Source: Solitalea agri
GTDB lineage: Bacteria > Bacteroidota > Bacteroidia > Sphingobacteriales > Sphingobacteriaceae
Direction: 5' to 3'
NCBI RefSeq assembly: GCF_023914155.1
Contig: NZ_JAMWYS010000024.1
Span: 186,001 to 250,000 of the forward strand
DNA length: 64,000 nucleotides
Position 1 is the first letter of the stretch, and each line of letters opens with the position of its first letter. Below the pieces are notes generated by a model. That model saw only the letters and a list, made by a program, of their open reading frames with translations. It was not told where the DNA came from and did not search any database. The position numbers and the translations under genes were made by a program. Positions 51,932-60,789 of this stretch are shown one piece after another.

Positions 51932-52705
51932 CTATTTTTTTGATACCACTAAACCTTGTTCGGGTACCCATTTATCATATTCCATATATTCAGCTACTCT
52001 TTTTGCAAAGTCGCGTCCTCCAAATTTTTCAACAAGGTATAAGGCCCCATCAATGCCCGCTGAAATGCCTGCAGTGGTAATAACAGTCCCATTATCAACA
52101 AAGCGCGTATTAGGCAGCACGGTTGCACTAGGCACAGCTTTTTTCAAATCGTCGATGCTATCATGGAAAGTGGTTACTGTAAGGCTATCCAATAAACCAG
52201 CTTTTCCCAAAATAAAGGCGCCAGTACAAATCGAAAAATAATATTGTGTTGTAGGTTGTCTCGCTTTAATCCATGCAATTACTTCCGGATCATCGGCAGC
52301 CCTTCCGGCATTTCCACCGAAAACTGCCAAAACATCAAATGGAGGGGCACTCTTAAGATCATAATCAGGAGTTATCTGTAGAACGCCTTGTGCTTTAATA
52401 GGTTGTTTTGTTTTAGAAACAGTAAAAATAGTAGCTCCGGCATATGAAAACACTTCCATCGGACCGGCAAAATCCAATACTTCTACCCCATCCTGTAAAT
52501 AAAAACAAATGGTGTGGTTCTTTTTGATGGTTTCTGATTTTTTGATCAGTTGCATTTTACAATGCGGACAATTACTAGCTTTATTAAAGATTAATTTATC
52601 ACATTGATTTCCGCAAGGAGGGCAAACATAACTATCTGATTCATAGGTTTGAGCATAACAAGAGATCGTTACCAATAACAAAAAGATTGAAAAAAGTGTT
52701 TTCAT
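51932..52705 (-). CDS. Secreted DJ-1/PfpI-family protein with N-terminal metal-binding motif
   Basis: 257 residues. A signal peptide (about 1-18, ending CYA before QT) sends it out of the cytoplasm. Residues 28-52 carry CPPCGNQCDKLIF and CPHCKMQL, two CxxC pairs and an extra Cys, as in heavy-metal-binding (YHS/HMBD-like) domains. From about 65 it is a DJ-1/PfpI domain: FYLQDGVEVLDFAGPMEVF (Glu84) and FSICTGAFILGKAGLLD with nucleophile Cys160. Most DJ-1 relatives are cytoplasmic, so export plus the Cys module is unusual. Function (amidase, glyoxalase, isonitrile hydratase-like) undetermined. Confidence 0.8.
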   Translation of the reverse strand: MKTLFSIFLLLVTISCYAQTYESDSYVCPPCGNQCDKLIFNKASNCPHCKMQLIKKSETIKKNHTICFYLQDGVEVLDFAGPMEVFSYAGATIFTVSKTKQPIKAQGVLQITPDYDLKSAPPFDVLAVFGGNAGRAADDPEVIAWIKARQPTTQYYFSICTGAFILGKAGLLDSLTVTTFHDSIDDLKKAVPSATVLPNTRFVDNGTVITTAGISAGIDGALYLVEKFGGRDFAKRVAEYMEYDKWVPEQGLVVSKK

Positions 52706-52802
52706 GGTGATTTATTTTCTATAAAGTTGTAGTATAAAAGTAAAAAAATCACTAGAAACAGGTATTTAAAAAACAGACAAAAGAAAGTTCTTTATAGTTA
52801 AA

Positions 52803-53309
52803 TTATTCTCTATACAGCAGTAGCTCTTCATTACTGGTAGGAGAACTTATCTTTTTAATAAAATGCATCCCACTTTTTTCTAACAAGCGTATGGATTTTA
52901 CGTTATCGGGTAAAGTAATTGCCGATAGGACCGGAAGGTTAAGCTTTTCTTTGGCGTATCTTAAAATAGCAGCTGTAATTTCCATCCCAAAGCCTTTCCC
53001 TTCAAATGCAGGCAAAAAGGCAAAACCAATATCCGGATTTTCGAGATGTTCACGTTTTAGAATACCGCTCATACCAATACGAATGCCACTGCTTTTTTCT
53101 TCTACCAGCCATAGTCCAAAACCATTTTCGGCATAGCTTTTCATCGGACCGCTTCGTAAATATTCAATGGCCTGATCCTGGATTTTCACGTTTCTATCGC
53201 CTATAAACCTGATCCAACCATCGCTGTTAAGCAACTCGATAATAAAATCGGTATCGTTAAGCGTAAATTCTTTTAAAATTAATCGCTCAGTTTCAAGTAT
53301 ATTCTTCAT
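52803..53309 (-). CDS. GNAT-family N-acetyltransferase
   Basis: 168 residues with the RimJ/RimL-like layout: LETERLILKEFTLNDTDFIIELLNSDGWIRFIGDR at the N-terminus, then GFGLWLVEEKSSGIRIGMSGILKRE, PDIGFAFLPAFEGKGFGMEITAAIL (acetyl-CoA motif A with the GKGFG turn) and DNVKSIRLLEKSGMHFIKK. It would transfer an acetyl group to an unknown amine. Monocistronic. Confidence 0.9.
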   Translation of the reverse strand: MKNILETERLILKEFTLNDTDFIIELLNSDGWIRFIGDRNVKIQDQAIEYLRSGPMKSYAENGFGLWLVEEKSSGIRIGMSGILKREHLENPDIGFAFLPAFEGKGFGMEITAAILRYAKEKLNLPVLSAITLPDNVKSIRLLEKSGMHFIKKISSPTSNEELLLYRE

Positions 53310-53500
53310 TCCAATAGTTTAATGTGTTGGCAATTTAACACGAAATATCGCAAATAAAATAGAGTGCACACACAACACGATTACAACTATAGGTCTTGGG
53401 GTTAGCTTGTCTGTTATTGATACCCTCATTGATCAGAGGAATCTATGGCCAGATTACAAACATTATACGTTTTAGGAATATAAGAAACAGGGATCAATAA

Positions 53501-53535
53501 TTTTCTCCTTACTACAACCAGTGGTAAGGAGAAAA
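53501..53535 (-). terminator. Hairpin after the first TauE/SafE gene
   Basis: A 15-bp near-perfect inverted repeat (53501-53515 with 53521-53535; one G-T pair), five-base loop, ends 13 bases from the TauE stop codon on the minus strand. The following T tract is short (TTATT). Confidence 0.6.
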
Positions 53536-53547
53536 CTTTTAACCGGA

Positions 53548-54519
53548 TTAAATTACTTTTAAAAGGAAAGTAATAATACTCTTTAAGCTTACCAGCATAA
53601 CAATTATACCGACTAAAAACATGATTGTTTTTGCCGGAATTCTGTAAGAAACTTTTGCAGCTATTGGAGCGGCAAGAGCGCTTCCGATCACCAAGCCCCC
53701 CACAACATCCCAATGTATTGTTTTTGCCATGGTAAAAAAGGTAAGAGAGCTTAAAATTGCAACAAAGAACCGTGTGGCTTTAACGGTGCCTAATGAAGTT
53801 CTTGGGTTGCGACCTCCTGCTATTAAAGAAGATAAAACAATGGAACCCCAGCCGCCTCCGCCTACTGCATCAATAAACCCTCCCCCAAAACCCAATAAAG
53901 AGATTTTTTTAATTTTCTCTCCGCGAAACGTTTTGGATCTATTTTTAATGGATTTTCTCAAAATCATAGCACCTAAACAAAGTGTATATATTGAGACGAT
54001 GGGTTTTGTATAACCACTATAATGCTCTAATGAAGATAAAAGAAAAGCCCCCAATACTGCTCCGCTTATCCCGGGAATAATTAACAACCAAAACAACCTT
54101 TTATTAATATTCCTCATCCTTTTATGCACCCAAGCACCTAAACCACAACTCAATATTTCAGAGAAATGAACTGCTGCACTCGATGAGACCGGAGGAATAC
54201 CCATGGATAAGGAAAACGTGGTTGAAGTAACTCCGTACGACATACCTATAGCTCCATCTATCATCGCAAAAATAAATCCGGCAATGAGGAAATAATAAAA
54301 TACGGGACTGACACTTTCAACGTACATTCTGAACTTCAGATCGATAGCAAAGGTTGCTATCAAAGCGATCACAAGAAATGCAAAAACTATAATCCAAATA
54401 ACACCTTTATTACCTTTTTTAGAAATACCAGCAGGTGTGCTACCAGCAGGATTGATTGGAAGCTGAATTGCAGCTGCAGGGAGGGTATTCTCTCTTGAAG
54501 TTAAATTAGTTTCACTCAT
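53548..54519 (-). CDS. TauE/SafE-family membrane permease
   Basis: 323 residues with about eight membrane helices. The N-terminal ~35 residues are soluble; then VFAFLVIALIATFAID and the repeated family motif FAMIDGAIGMSYGVTSTTFSLSMGIPPVSSSAAVHFSE (first half) and LLGFGGGFIDAVGGGGWGSIVLSSLIAGGRNPRTSLGTVKAT (second half). The glycine-rich GGGWGS is characteristic. TauE/SafE proteins export sulfite, sulfoacetate or related anions. No sulfur gene is adjacent, so the anion is unassigned. A second family member lies at 62671-63423. Confidence 0.88.
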   Translation of the reverse strand: MSETNLTSRENTLPAAAIQLPINPAGSTPAGISKKGNKGVIWIIVFAFLVIALIATFAIDLKFRMYVESVSPVFYYFLIAGFIFAMIDGAIGMSYGVTSTTFSLSMGIPPVSSSAAVHFSEILSCGLGAWVHKRMRNINKRLFWLLIIPGISGAVLGAFLLSSLEHYSGYTKPIVSIYTLCLGAMILRKSIKNRSKTFRGEKIKKISLLGFGGGFIDAVGGGGWGSIVLSSLIAGGRNPRTSLGTVKATRFFVAILSSLTFFTMAKTIHWDVVGGLVIGSALAAPIAAKVSYRIPAKTIMFLVGIIVMLVSLKSIITFLLKVI

Positions 54520-54690
54520 AAATCAGGACACATTTAACAAAGGTGCATTACAAATATATATAATCTACTGATTAAATAGATTATTGTTGTAAAATATTTT
54601 ATTTGTGAATCAGGAGCCAAACAAATCAATCATTATAACCAATCTATTATCCTTTAAAGAGATTATTTATCTTACACAAAAATCAATCAA

Positions 54691-55359
54691 TTGGAATCAT
54701 CGCAAACAGGTTCAATAACCAAAAGCTTCATCATTAGCTTTTACATTGTTGTTGTTTTATGGATCATAAAATGGGTAGAGTTTAAGTTTGAATTAAGCTT
54801 TGCTCCTTACGGAATCATTCCCCGTAAGGTGGAAGGTTTAATCGGAATTTTTGCGGCACCCTTTATTCATTCAGATATTCCGCATTTAGTTTCAAATACC
54901 TTTCCAATACTAATCACAGGCACCATGATGTGGTACTTTTTCAAAGACCTGGCAACCAAGGTAGTTCTTGGCGTTTACCTTTTATCAGGCATAGGTGTTT
55001 GGCTCTTTGCAAGACCGGCCATTCACATTGGTGCTTCTGGCGTTGTTTACGGCTTAACGAGCTTTTTATTTTTCAGCGGGCTTTTTCGCCGTGACCCACG
55101 ATTATTAGGATTGTCCTTTTTGGTAGTTTTTCTCTACGGAAGTTTATTCTGGGGTCTCTTCCCTTTCGTGCCCGAAGTTTCATGGGAATCACATGTAGCC
55201 GGAGGTTTAGCGGGTGTCTTGTTCGCCTTTTTGTATAAAAATAAAGGCCCACAACGAAAAATATATGCGGTTGAAATTGAAGATGAAGACGAATTGGAAA
55301 ATGAAGAAGATCGGTACTGGGAAATAAAGGATAAGCCGGATGAGGAGCAAGCACAATAA
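54691..55359 (+). CDS. Rhomboid-family intramembrane serine protease
   Basis: 222 residues. No in-frame ATG precedes the first membrane helix, so the TTG at 54691 is the start. Six membrane segments are seen, with the conserved HxxxN-like HLVSNTFP in helix 2, catalytic Ser116 in GASGVVYG and His168 in WESHVAGGLAG. It cleaves transmembrane substrates inside the bilayer. The C-terminal tail (about 190-222) is very acidic and cytoplasmic (EIEDEDELENEED). Ends at a terminator shared with the TPR gene. Confidence 0.93.
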   Translation: MESSQTGSITKSFIISFYIVVVLWIIKWVEFKFELSFAPYGIIPRKVEGLIGIFAAPFIHSDIPHLVSNTFPILITGTMMWYFFKDLATKVVLGVYLLSGIGVWLFARPAIHIGASGVVYGLTSFLFFSGLFRRDPRLLGLSFLVVFLYGSLFWGLFPFVPEVSWESHVAGGLAGVLFAFLYKNKGPQRKIYAVEIEDEDELENEEDRYWEIKDKPDEEQAQ

Positions 55360-55464
55360 TGGCTTACACTAAATGTTTTCAATTAAAAAATCTATACGCT
55401 TACGATGATCAACTAATAGTTATGAATGAAGATTTAAGGAACAACAAACTGATATTTCAAAAAT

Positions 55465-55501
55465 AAAAAAGTCCGCATTTGTGTTTAATGCGGACTTTTT
55501 T
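55465..55501. terminator. Bidirectional terminator between rhomboid and TPR genes
   Basis: A 15-bp perfect stem AAAAAAGTCCGCATT (55465-55479) with 55487-55501, seven-base loop, between convergent genes. Confidence 0.9.
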
Positions 55502-55516
55502 ATGAAGTGTTATCAA

Positions 55517-56077
55517 TTACATTCGTTTACGGCCGTGGTAGCTTTGCATACCTACTTTTTGCATACCCACCATACCCATTTGCTGTTGCATCATTTTAAT
55601 TTGTTCAGCCAGCATTTTGTTCTTATCTAATTTCTTAGCTTCTGCCAATAAGTTTTGTGCTTCGCGTTTATTGCCTTTACTCATGGCAATTCCAGCCAAG
55701 CTAAGTTTAGCCATAGCCACGTCATGATCCATGCGTAATCCAATAGCCAATGCTTTCTTAAAATATTTTTCTGATTGAAAGATGCTGCCTTTGGCTTCGC
55801 AGGTACCTACCAAAAAGTAATAGTAAGCCTGCTGACCTTGTAACAAAACAGCTTCAGGATTCTTAATACGTTTTAAAAAATAATATGCTTTTTCCATGTT
55901 ATTCTTTCTCATATAGAAAAAAGCGGCAAGCATATTTTCGTTGCGGAAAAAGAAAACCACAAACAAAATAGAGAACAAAATAGCTAACAAACCCAAAGCA
56001 ATTTGCCCCATAGTAAACAGGTAAATTGCCAACACAAGTGCAACAACACCTAACGCTAAACGTGAATACTTTAACAT
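55517..56077 (-). CDS. Membrane-anchored tetratricopeptide-like protein
   Basis: 186 residues from the ATG at 56077 (a TTG four codons earlier is ignored). Two hydrophobic helices (about 7-42) anchor it; the rest is helix-pair repeats of TPR type (AAFFYMRKNNMEKAYYFLKRIK, AYYYFLVGTCEAKGSIFQSEKYFKKALAIG, AKLSLAGIAMSKGNKREAQNLLAEAKKLD). The C-terminus is Met/Gln-rich and basic. A protein-interaction role at the inner membrane is likely; partner unknown. Confidence 0.75.
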   Translation of the reverse strand: MLKYSRLALGVVALVLAIYLFTMGQIALGLLAILFSILFVVFFFRNENMLAAFFYMRKNNMEKAYYFLKRIKNPEAVLLQGQQAYYYFLVGTCEAKGSIFQSEKYFKKALAIGLRMDHDVAMAKLSLAGIAMSKGNKREAQNLLAEAKKLDKNKMLAEQIKMMQQQMGMVGMQKVGMQSYHGRKRM

Positions 56078-56149
56078 GTATCTGATCAATTATAAATTAA
56101 ATGTTTTAAGCGTTATATGCCTTAAAACGAGGTGCAAAATTAGCTATTG

Positions 56150-56253
56150 ATTTTAGAAGTACGAAGTACAATTTCAGATTATTTTAGAAATACGAAGTAC
56201 GATCTTAGATTTAAATACCTATCTCCAGATCGTACTTCGTAAATCGTAAATCT
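56150..56253. repeat. Interspersed repeat: two 31-bp tandem units plus a 15-bp inverted arm
   Basis: Units at 56150-56180 and 56181-56211 are 27/31 identical and share TACGAAGTAC. TACGAAGTACGATCT (56191-56205) is inverted perfectly at 56227-56241, and the right end (56242-56253) repeats bases found at 17614-17625. It lies between two same-strand genes without coding potential. Confidence 0.75.
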
Positions 56254-56259
56254 CTTTAT

Positions 56260-58698
56260 TTAAAACAACTTTGGATAAAGCTGAGGATCTGCCTCATTCA
56301 TCATCTCATATATTGCTTCTACAACATCTTCAATGTTCGGTTTAGAGAAATAATCGCCATCCGAACCATAAGCCGGACGATGTTCTCTTGCCGTTAATGT
56401 ACGAGGTTCGGCATCCAGGTACCTGAAGCCTTTTTGCTCCTCAATCACCTTTTGAACCATGAAAGCAGTAGCGCCTCCAGGCATATCCTCATCAAGGAAC
56501 AATACCCGGTTGGTTTTCTTCAACGACTCAACGATGGTATGATTGATATCAAATGGCAACAAGGTTTGAACATCAATCAATTCAACCGAAATATCCATTT
56601 CCGCCAATTGATGCACAGCCTCATCTGCTACCCGAACACATGAACCGTAAGTTACCAAAGTAACGTCAGTACCTCCTCTTAAAACTTCAGGCTGACCTAA
56701 CTTAACGGTAAACTCGCCCACATTGGCAGGCAATTTTTCCTTCAAGCGATAACCGTTCAAACATTCAATCACCAAAGCAGGTTCATCTGAGCGCAGTAAG
56801 GTATTGTACATACCGGCAGCCTGTGTCATATTACGTGGCACACACAAATGCATACCTCTTAAAGCATTAATCAAAACACCAATTGGTGAACCAGCGTGCC
56901 AAATTCCCTCCAAACGATGCCCACGAGTACGAATGATCAGTGGCGCTTTTTGTCCCCGTTTAGTACGGTAAGTTAAAGAAGTTAGGTCGTCGGCTAGTGG
57001 CTGCAAACCATAATAAATATAGTCGAGATACTGAATTTCAGTGATTGGACGTAGTCCGCGCATAGCCAAACCTATACCCTGCCCTACAATAGTTGCTTCA
57101 CGAATACCGGTATCAAAAATACGGTGCTCACCAAACTTCTCCTGCAAACCGGCAAAGCCCTGGTTTACATCTCCAATTTTACCTACGTCTTCACCAAAGG
57201 CTAACAAACGAGGATCGCGGGAAAAGTTAGCTTCAAAACAAGCCTGTAAAACTTCACGTCCATCAACTGTTTTAGGAGTGTCAGGAAATTCAGGTTTAAT
57301 TTCCACCACCTTCAATGGAGAATCTGCTGTGTCGCTAAATAAGTACGTATTGTAACGATCAACATTAGCTTCACGAGCTGCTTTAAACCACTTTATTAGT
57401 TTTGCTTTGCCTTCAATATTTTCATTACGTACAATGCGAAGAACACGACGTAAAGCCGCCATTACATCCTTACGTGTTGGATCGATACTTGAACGCAGTA
57501 CATTTTTATAATACTTTATATCATTTGGAAATTGGCTTTGAAGCTCAATTTCTTCGAAAATAGAAACCACCTCGGTGATCTCCTGCTTGATAGGCGCATT
57601 GAAATCCGCCCAAGCCTTTTTCTGAATATCGCGCACATAACGTTTCGCTTCTTCGTCGATCTGGTCAAGCTCTTCATTACTTGCCATACCCGACTCGAGT
57701 ATCCACTCACGCATTTTTTTAATACAATCGTGATCGGCTTCCCATTCCAAGCGTTCTTTCGACTTATACCGTTCGTGTGAACCCGAAGTTGAGTGGCCTT
57801 GAGGTTGAGTAACCTCCTGCACGTGTACCATTACCGGAACATGTTGGTTACGACAGATAGAAGCTGCTGTTTCATAAGCTTCCACCAAACCTGCATAATC
57901 CCAGCCTTTAACCCTGATTATTTCAAAGCCTTCACCGTTTTCGTCACGTTGAAAACCTTTTAACAGCTCCGATATATTTTGTTTAGTAGTTTGATATTTC
58001 TGACTTACTGAAATTCCATAGCCGTCATCCCAAATTGAGATCAGCATTGGAACCTGTAAAACACCTGCCGCATTTAATGCCTCAAAAAAGTGACCTTCTG
58101 ATGTACTCGCATCTCCAATGGTGCCAAAAGCGATCTCGTTACCATTATTGGAAAAATGAGTCATATAAGAAAGCTCCTTATTTTCGCGATAAAGCTTTGA
58201 TGCCTGTGCCAAACCCACCAAACGAATCATTTGTCCGGCAGTACAAGAAATATCTGCTGAAGAATTTTTCATTTGTGTAAGGTTATTCCAGTTACCGTTG
58301 TCATCAAGACTACGTGTACCAAAGTGACAGGTCATTCCCCTTCCAGCGGTAGAACTTTCGGCATTTACATCGGCGTGAGCATACAACTGAGCGAAAAACT
58401 CGCTAATGTTATACATTCCTGAGGCAAAATGAAAGGTCTGATCGCGGTAATAGCCCGACCTGAAATCGCCTTCCTTAAATACCTTAGCCATCGCAATCTG
58501 AGCAAGTTCTTTTCCATCACCAAAAATTCCGAACTTGGCCTTTCCAGTTAGCACTTCTTTGCGGCCAACCAAACTCGCCTGTCGGCTTTCTTGTGCTAAA
58601 CGGTAGTCAGTAATAACTTCCTGTTTAAACTCTTCAAAGCTCAGCTCCTTGTTCTCTAATAAAGATGTAACCATGTGTTCTTTATCGCTAATCATCAT
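56260..58698 (-). CDS. Fused alpha/beta E1 component of a 2-oxoacid dehydrogenase
   Basis: 812 residues from the ATG at 58698 (ORF readings further upstream begin with TTG before the promoter). The first half is an E1 alpha (GMTCHFGTRSLDDNGN..., TPP motif GDASTSEGHFFEALNAAGVLQVPMLISIWDDGYGIS), the second an E1 beta (LLAFGEDVGKIGDVNQGFAGLQEKFG, AHRPAYG-type C-terminus DAEPRTLTAREHRPAYGSDGDYF). Normally these are two chains. It decarboxylates pyruvate or branched-chain 2-oxoacids with TPP and passes the acyl group to E2. No E2 or E3 lies nearby. A -7 element is at 58717-58724. Confidence 0.93.
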   Translation of the reverse strand: MMISDKEHMVTSLLENKELSFEEFKQEVITDYRLAQESRQASLVGRKEVLTGKAKFGIFGDGKELAQIAMAKVFKEGDFRSGYYRDQTFHFASGMYNISEFFAQLYAHADVNAESSTAGRGMTCHFGTRSLDDNGNWNNLTQMKNSSADISCTAGQMIRLVGLAQASKLYRENKELSYMTHFSNNGNEIAFGTIGDASTSEGHFFEALNAAGVLQVPMLISIWDDGYGISVSQKYQTTKQNISELLKGFQRDENGEGFEIIRVKGWDYAGLVEAYETAASICRNQHVPVMVHVQEVTQPQGHSTSGSHERYKSKERLEWEADHDCIKKMREWILESGMASNEELDQIDEEAKRYVRDIQKKAWADFNAPIKQEITEVVSIFEEIELQSQFPNDIKYYKNVLRSSIDPTRKDVMAALRRVLRIVRNENIEGKAKLIKWFKAAREANVDRYNTYLFSDTADSPLKVVEIKPEFPDTPKTVDGREVLQACFEANFSRDPRLLAFGEDVGKIGDVNQGFAGLQEKFGEHRIFDTGIREATIVGQGIGLAMRGLRPITEIQYLDYIYYGLQPLADDLTSLTYRTKRGQKAPLIIRTRGHRLEGIWHAGSPIGVLINALRGMHLCVPRNMTQAAGMYNTLLRSDEPALVIECLNGYRLKEKLPANVGEFTVKLGQPEVLRGGTDVTLVTYGSCVRVADEAVHQLAEMDISVELIDVQTLLPFDINHTIVESLKKTNRVLFLDEDMPGGATAFMVQKVIEEQKGFRYLDAEPRTLTAREHRPAYGSDGDYFSKPNIEDVVEAIYEMMNEADPQLYPKLF

Positions 58699-59028
58699 AA
58701 GGGTTAAATTGGTCGGCAAAAATAACAAAATTAGCTTGCAATAAGCATTTACAAAGAAAGCTTTAATTAGTTGTCGATGAATCGGTTATTTACAATGTAA
58801 TTTACCAGTTCATAAACAATACGATAGCAGGTGCTGTTTATTTATCAAACGAGGCTCTTTGATCAAAAACTTATATCATCAAACTGTTACAATTATATAT
58901 AACTGTAATGCAACTAATTAGGCAAGGCGCACGTTTAAACAAGTAAATATATTTGGTATTATATTTGAACATTTTTGTATCATTGAAATATTAAATACAA
59001 CTAAAGAAACAACTAAAAATCAAACAGT
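58699..59028. other. Divergent intergenic region between E1 and DUF1573 genes
   Basis: 330 bases of AT-rich DNA. It holds the E1 -7 elements on the minus strand, and on the plus strand two full -7 matches TATATTTG at 58948-58955 and 58960-58967 that can serve the DUF1573 gene. No small gene or RNA was recognised. Confidence 0.55.
58717..58724 (-). promoter_or_regulatory. E1 dehydrogenase promoter -7 element
   Basis: Minus strand TATTTTTG, full match to TAnnTTTG, 18 bases before the chosen ATG; a second match TAATTTTG lies at 58726-58733. Confidence 0.45.
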
Positions 59029-59424
59029 ATGAAAAAGTTATTATTGTTAGGGTTCATAATTTTTGCGGGGTTTAACCTTGCAAAGGCACAGTCAGCCGAA
59101 TTTAAATTTGAAAAAGAAGTGCATGATTTCGGTAAAATCAAAGAAGGTGTTGTAGCTACTTACGATTTCAAATTTACTAACGTTGGAGATGAGCCTTTAA
59201 TTATTACAAACGTTACAGCTCCTTGTGGCTGTACCATTCCAAAATGGACCAAAGAGCCTGTTAAAAAAGGTGAAACCGGTATCGTAACTGTTTCTTATAA
59301 CAGTGCTGGCCGTCCAATGCCATTTAACAAAAACGTAACGATCACTTCTAACTCAAAAACACCTAGTAAAGTACTTTACATTAAAGGTGAAGTTGAGCCA
59401 GCTGCTAAACCTGCCGGAAAGTAA
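59029..59424 (+). CDS. DUF1573 exported protein
   Basis: 131 residues with a signal peptide (about 1-20, AKA before QS). The DUF1573 pattern is complete: FEKEVHDFGKIKEGVVATYDFKFTNVGDEPLIITNVTAPCGCTIPKWTKEPVKKGETGIVTVSYNSAGRPMPFNKNVTITSN, with the PCGCT motif and an ASH/MSP-like beta-sandwich. Function is unknown; such genes are very abundant in Bacteroidota. It is closed by a strong terminator directly before the aminotransferase gene. Confidence 0.93.
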   Translation: MKKLLLLGFIIFAGFNLAKAQSAEFKFEKEVHDFGKIKEGVVATYDFKFTNVGDEPLIITNVTAPCGCTIPKWTKEPVKKGETGIVTVSYNSAGRPMPFNKNVTITSNSKTPSKVLYIKGEVEPAAKPAGK

Positions 59425-59452
59425 TTTCCAGTTTGGGTTTCGTATAAAAAAT

Positions 59453-59485
59453 AAAAAAGTCCTCTGCTTAGCGGGGGACTTTTTT
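59453..59485 (+). terminator. Terminator after the DUF1573 gene
   Basis: A 15-bp stem AAAAAAGTCCTCTGC (59453-59467) with 59471-59485 (G-T pairs in the middle), three-base loop and T6. It ends 12 bases before the next start codon. Confidence 0.85.
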
Positions 59486-59497
59486 ATTTTTGTACAA

Positions 59498-60730
59498 ATG
59501 CCCAAAATATCGACCAAAGGGCTCCAAATGCCCGCTTCGCCCATCCGTAAATTGACTCCTTTTGCCGACAAAGCTAAAAGTGAGGGAAAAACCGTTTACC
59601 ATTTGAATATCGGCCAGCCTGATATTGAAACGCCTGAAGGCATGATCAATGCCATCAAAAACATTGATTTTAAAGTTTGGGCTTATACCCAGTCTGAAGG
59701 TACCGTTCAATACAGGAATAAATTAGCCGAATACTATCAAAACCATGGTTACAATATCACTCCTACTGATATTTTGGTAACTGATGGAGGTTCTGAGGCT
59801 TTGACCATTGCCATCAGTGCCTGCATTGATCATGGTGAAGAAGTAATTGTGCCGGAACCATTTTACGCCAATTACAATGCTTTCACCTGTTTATCAGATG
59901 TGGTGATCAAGCCAATTCAATCGTATATCGAAACTGGTTTCGCACTCCCTCCTATCAGTGAGTTTGAACGGATGATCACACCCAAGACCAAAGCTATTTT
60001 GATATGCTCTCCAAATAATCCAACCGGCTATTTGTATTCAAGGGAGGAGTTAGAAGAACTTAAAGAATTAGTGATCAAGCACGACCTGTTCCTGATTTGT
60101 GATGAGGCCTACCGCGAATTCTGTTATGATGGAAAAGAGTTTATTTCACCGGGTCATTTAGATGGCTTGGAAAATCATTACATCATGATTGACACTGTTT
60201 CTAAAAGATACAGTGCTTGTGGTGCTCGTTTAGGGGCAATGGTTACCCGTAATAAAGAGGTGTTTGCTGCCTCACTAAAATATGCACAGGCTCGCTTAGC
60301 GCCTCCGGCAGTAGCTCAAATTGCCGCTACCGCAGCCATTGACACCCCTCAGTCTTATTTTGATAAGGTTATTAACGAATATGCTGAACGCCGTAATTTG
60401 CTGGTAAGCACACTTAATAAAATTGAAGGTGTTTATTGCCCAAATCCGGGTGGTGCTTTTTATGCCATAGTTCGCTTGCCGATTGATGACAGTGACCGGT
60501 TTTGTGAATGGATGCTCGACAAGTTCTCTTATGAAAATCAAACGGTGATGATGGCTCCGGCTACAGGTTTTTACTCAACACCTGGGGCAGGACGAAATGA
60601 AGTGCGTATGGCTTATGTGATCAACCAGCAAGATTTAAAGAAGGCTTTAATATGCTTGGAGAAGGCATTATTAGAATACCCGGGGCGAATTGTTACCGGG
60701 AAAGCCGAATCAGCTAAAGCCTCTTATTAA
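59498..60730 (+). CDS. PLP-dependent class I/II aminotransferase
   Basis: 410 residues from the ATG at 59498; a longer reading into the DUF1573 gene and terminator is rejected. Class I/II fold: VYHLNIGQPDIETPEGM, YTQSEGTVQYRNKLAEYY, TDGGSEALTIAISACIDHGEEVIVPEPFYANYN, CSPNNPTGYLYS (Asn174), CDEAYREFCYDG (Asp202), and Lys236 in DTVSKRYSACGARLG. The AspC/AAT-I-like chain suggests an aspartate- or aromatic-type aminotransferase, but substrate is not evident. A -7-like TATTTTTG (59485-59492) overlaps the terminator tail and ends five bases before the ATG. Confidence 0.9.
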   Translation: MPKISTKGLQMPASPIRKLTPFADKAKSEGKTVYHLNIGQPDIETPEGMINAIKNIDFKVWAYTQSEGTVQYRNKLAEYYQNHGYNITPTDILVTDGGSEALTIAISACIDHGEEVIVPEPFYANYNAFTCLSDVVIKPIQSYIETGFALPPISEFERMITPKTKAILICSPNNPTGYLYSREELEELKELVIKHDLFLICDEAYREFCYDGKEFISPGHLDGLENHYIMIDTVSKRYSACGARLGAMVTRNKEVFAASLKYAQARLAPPAVAQIAATAAIDTPQSYFDKVINEYAERRNLLVSTLNKIEGVYCPNPGGAFYAIVRLPIDDSDRFCEWMLDKFSYENQTVMMAPATGFYSTPGAGRNEVRMAYVINQQDLKKALICLEKALLEYPGRIVTGKAESAKASY

Positions 60731-60751
60731 GAGTATAAGATAATCTTTATC

Positions 60752-60789
60752 GAAAGCGTCATTATTTAATTAATGGCGCTTTCTTTTTA
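60752..60789. terminator. Bidirectional terminator between the aminotransferase gene and moeA
   Basis: GAAAGCGTCATTA (60752-60764) pairs with 60771-60783 over 13 bp including one G-T pair; T5 follows on the plus strand. It lies between convergent genes. Confidence 0.8.
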
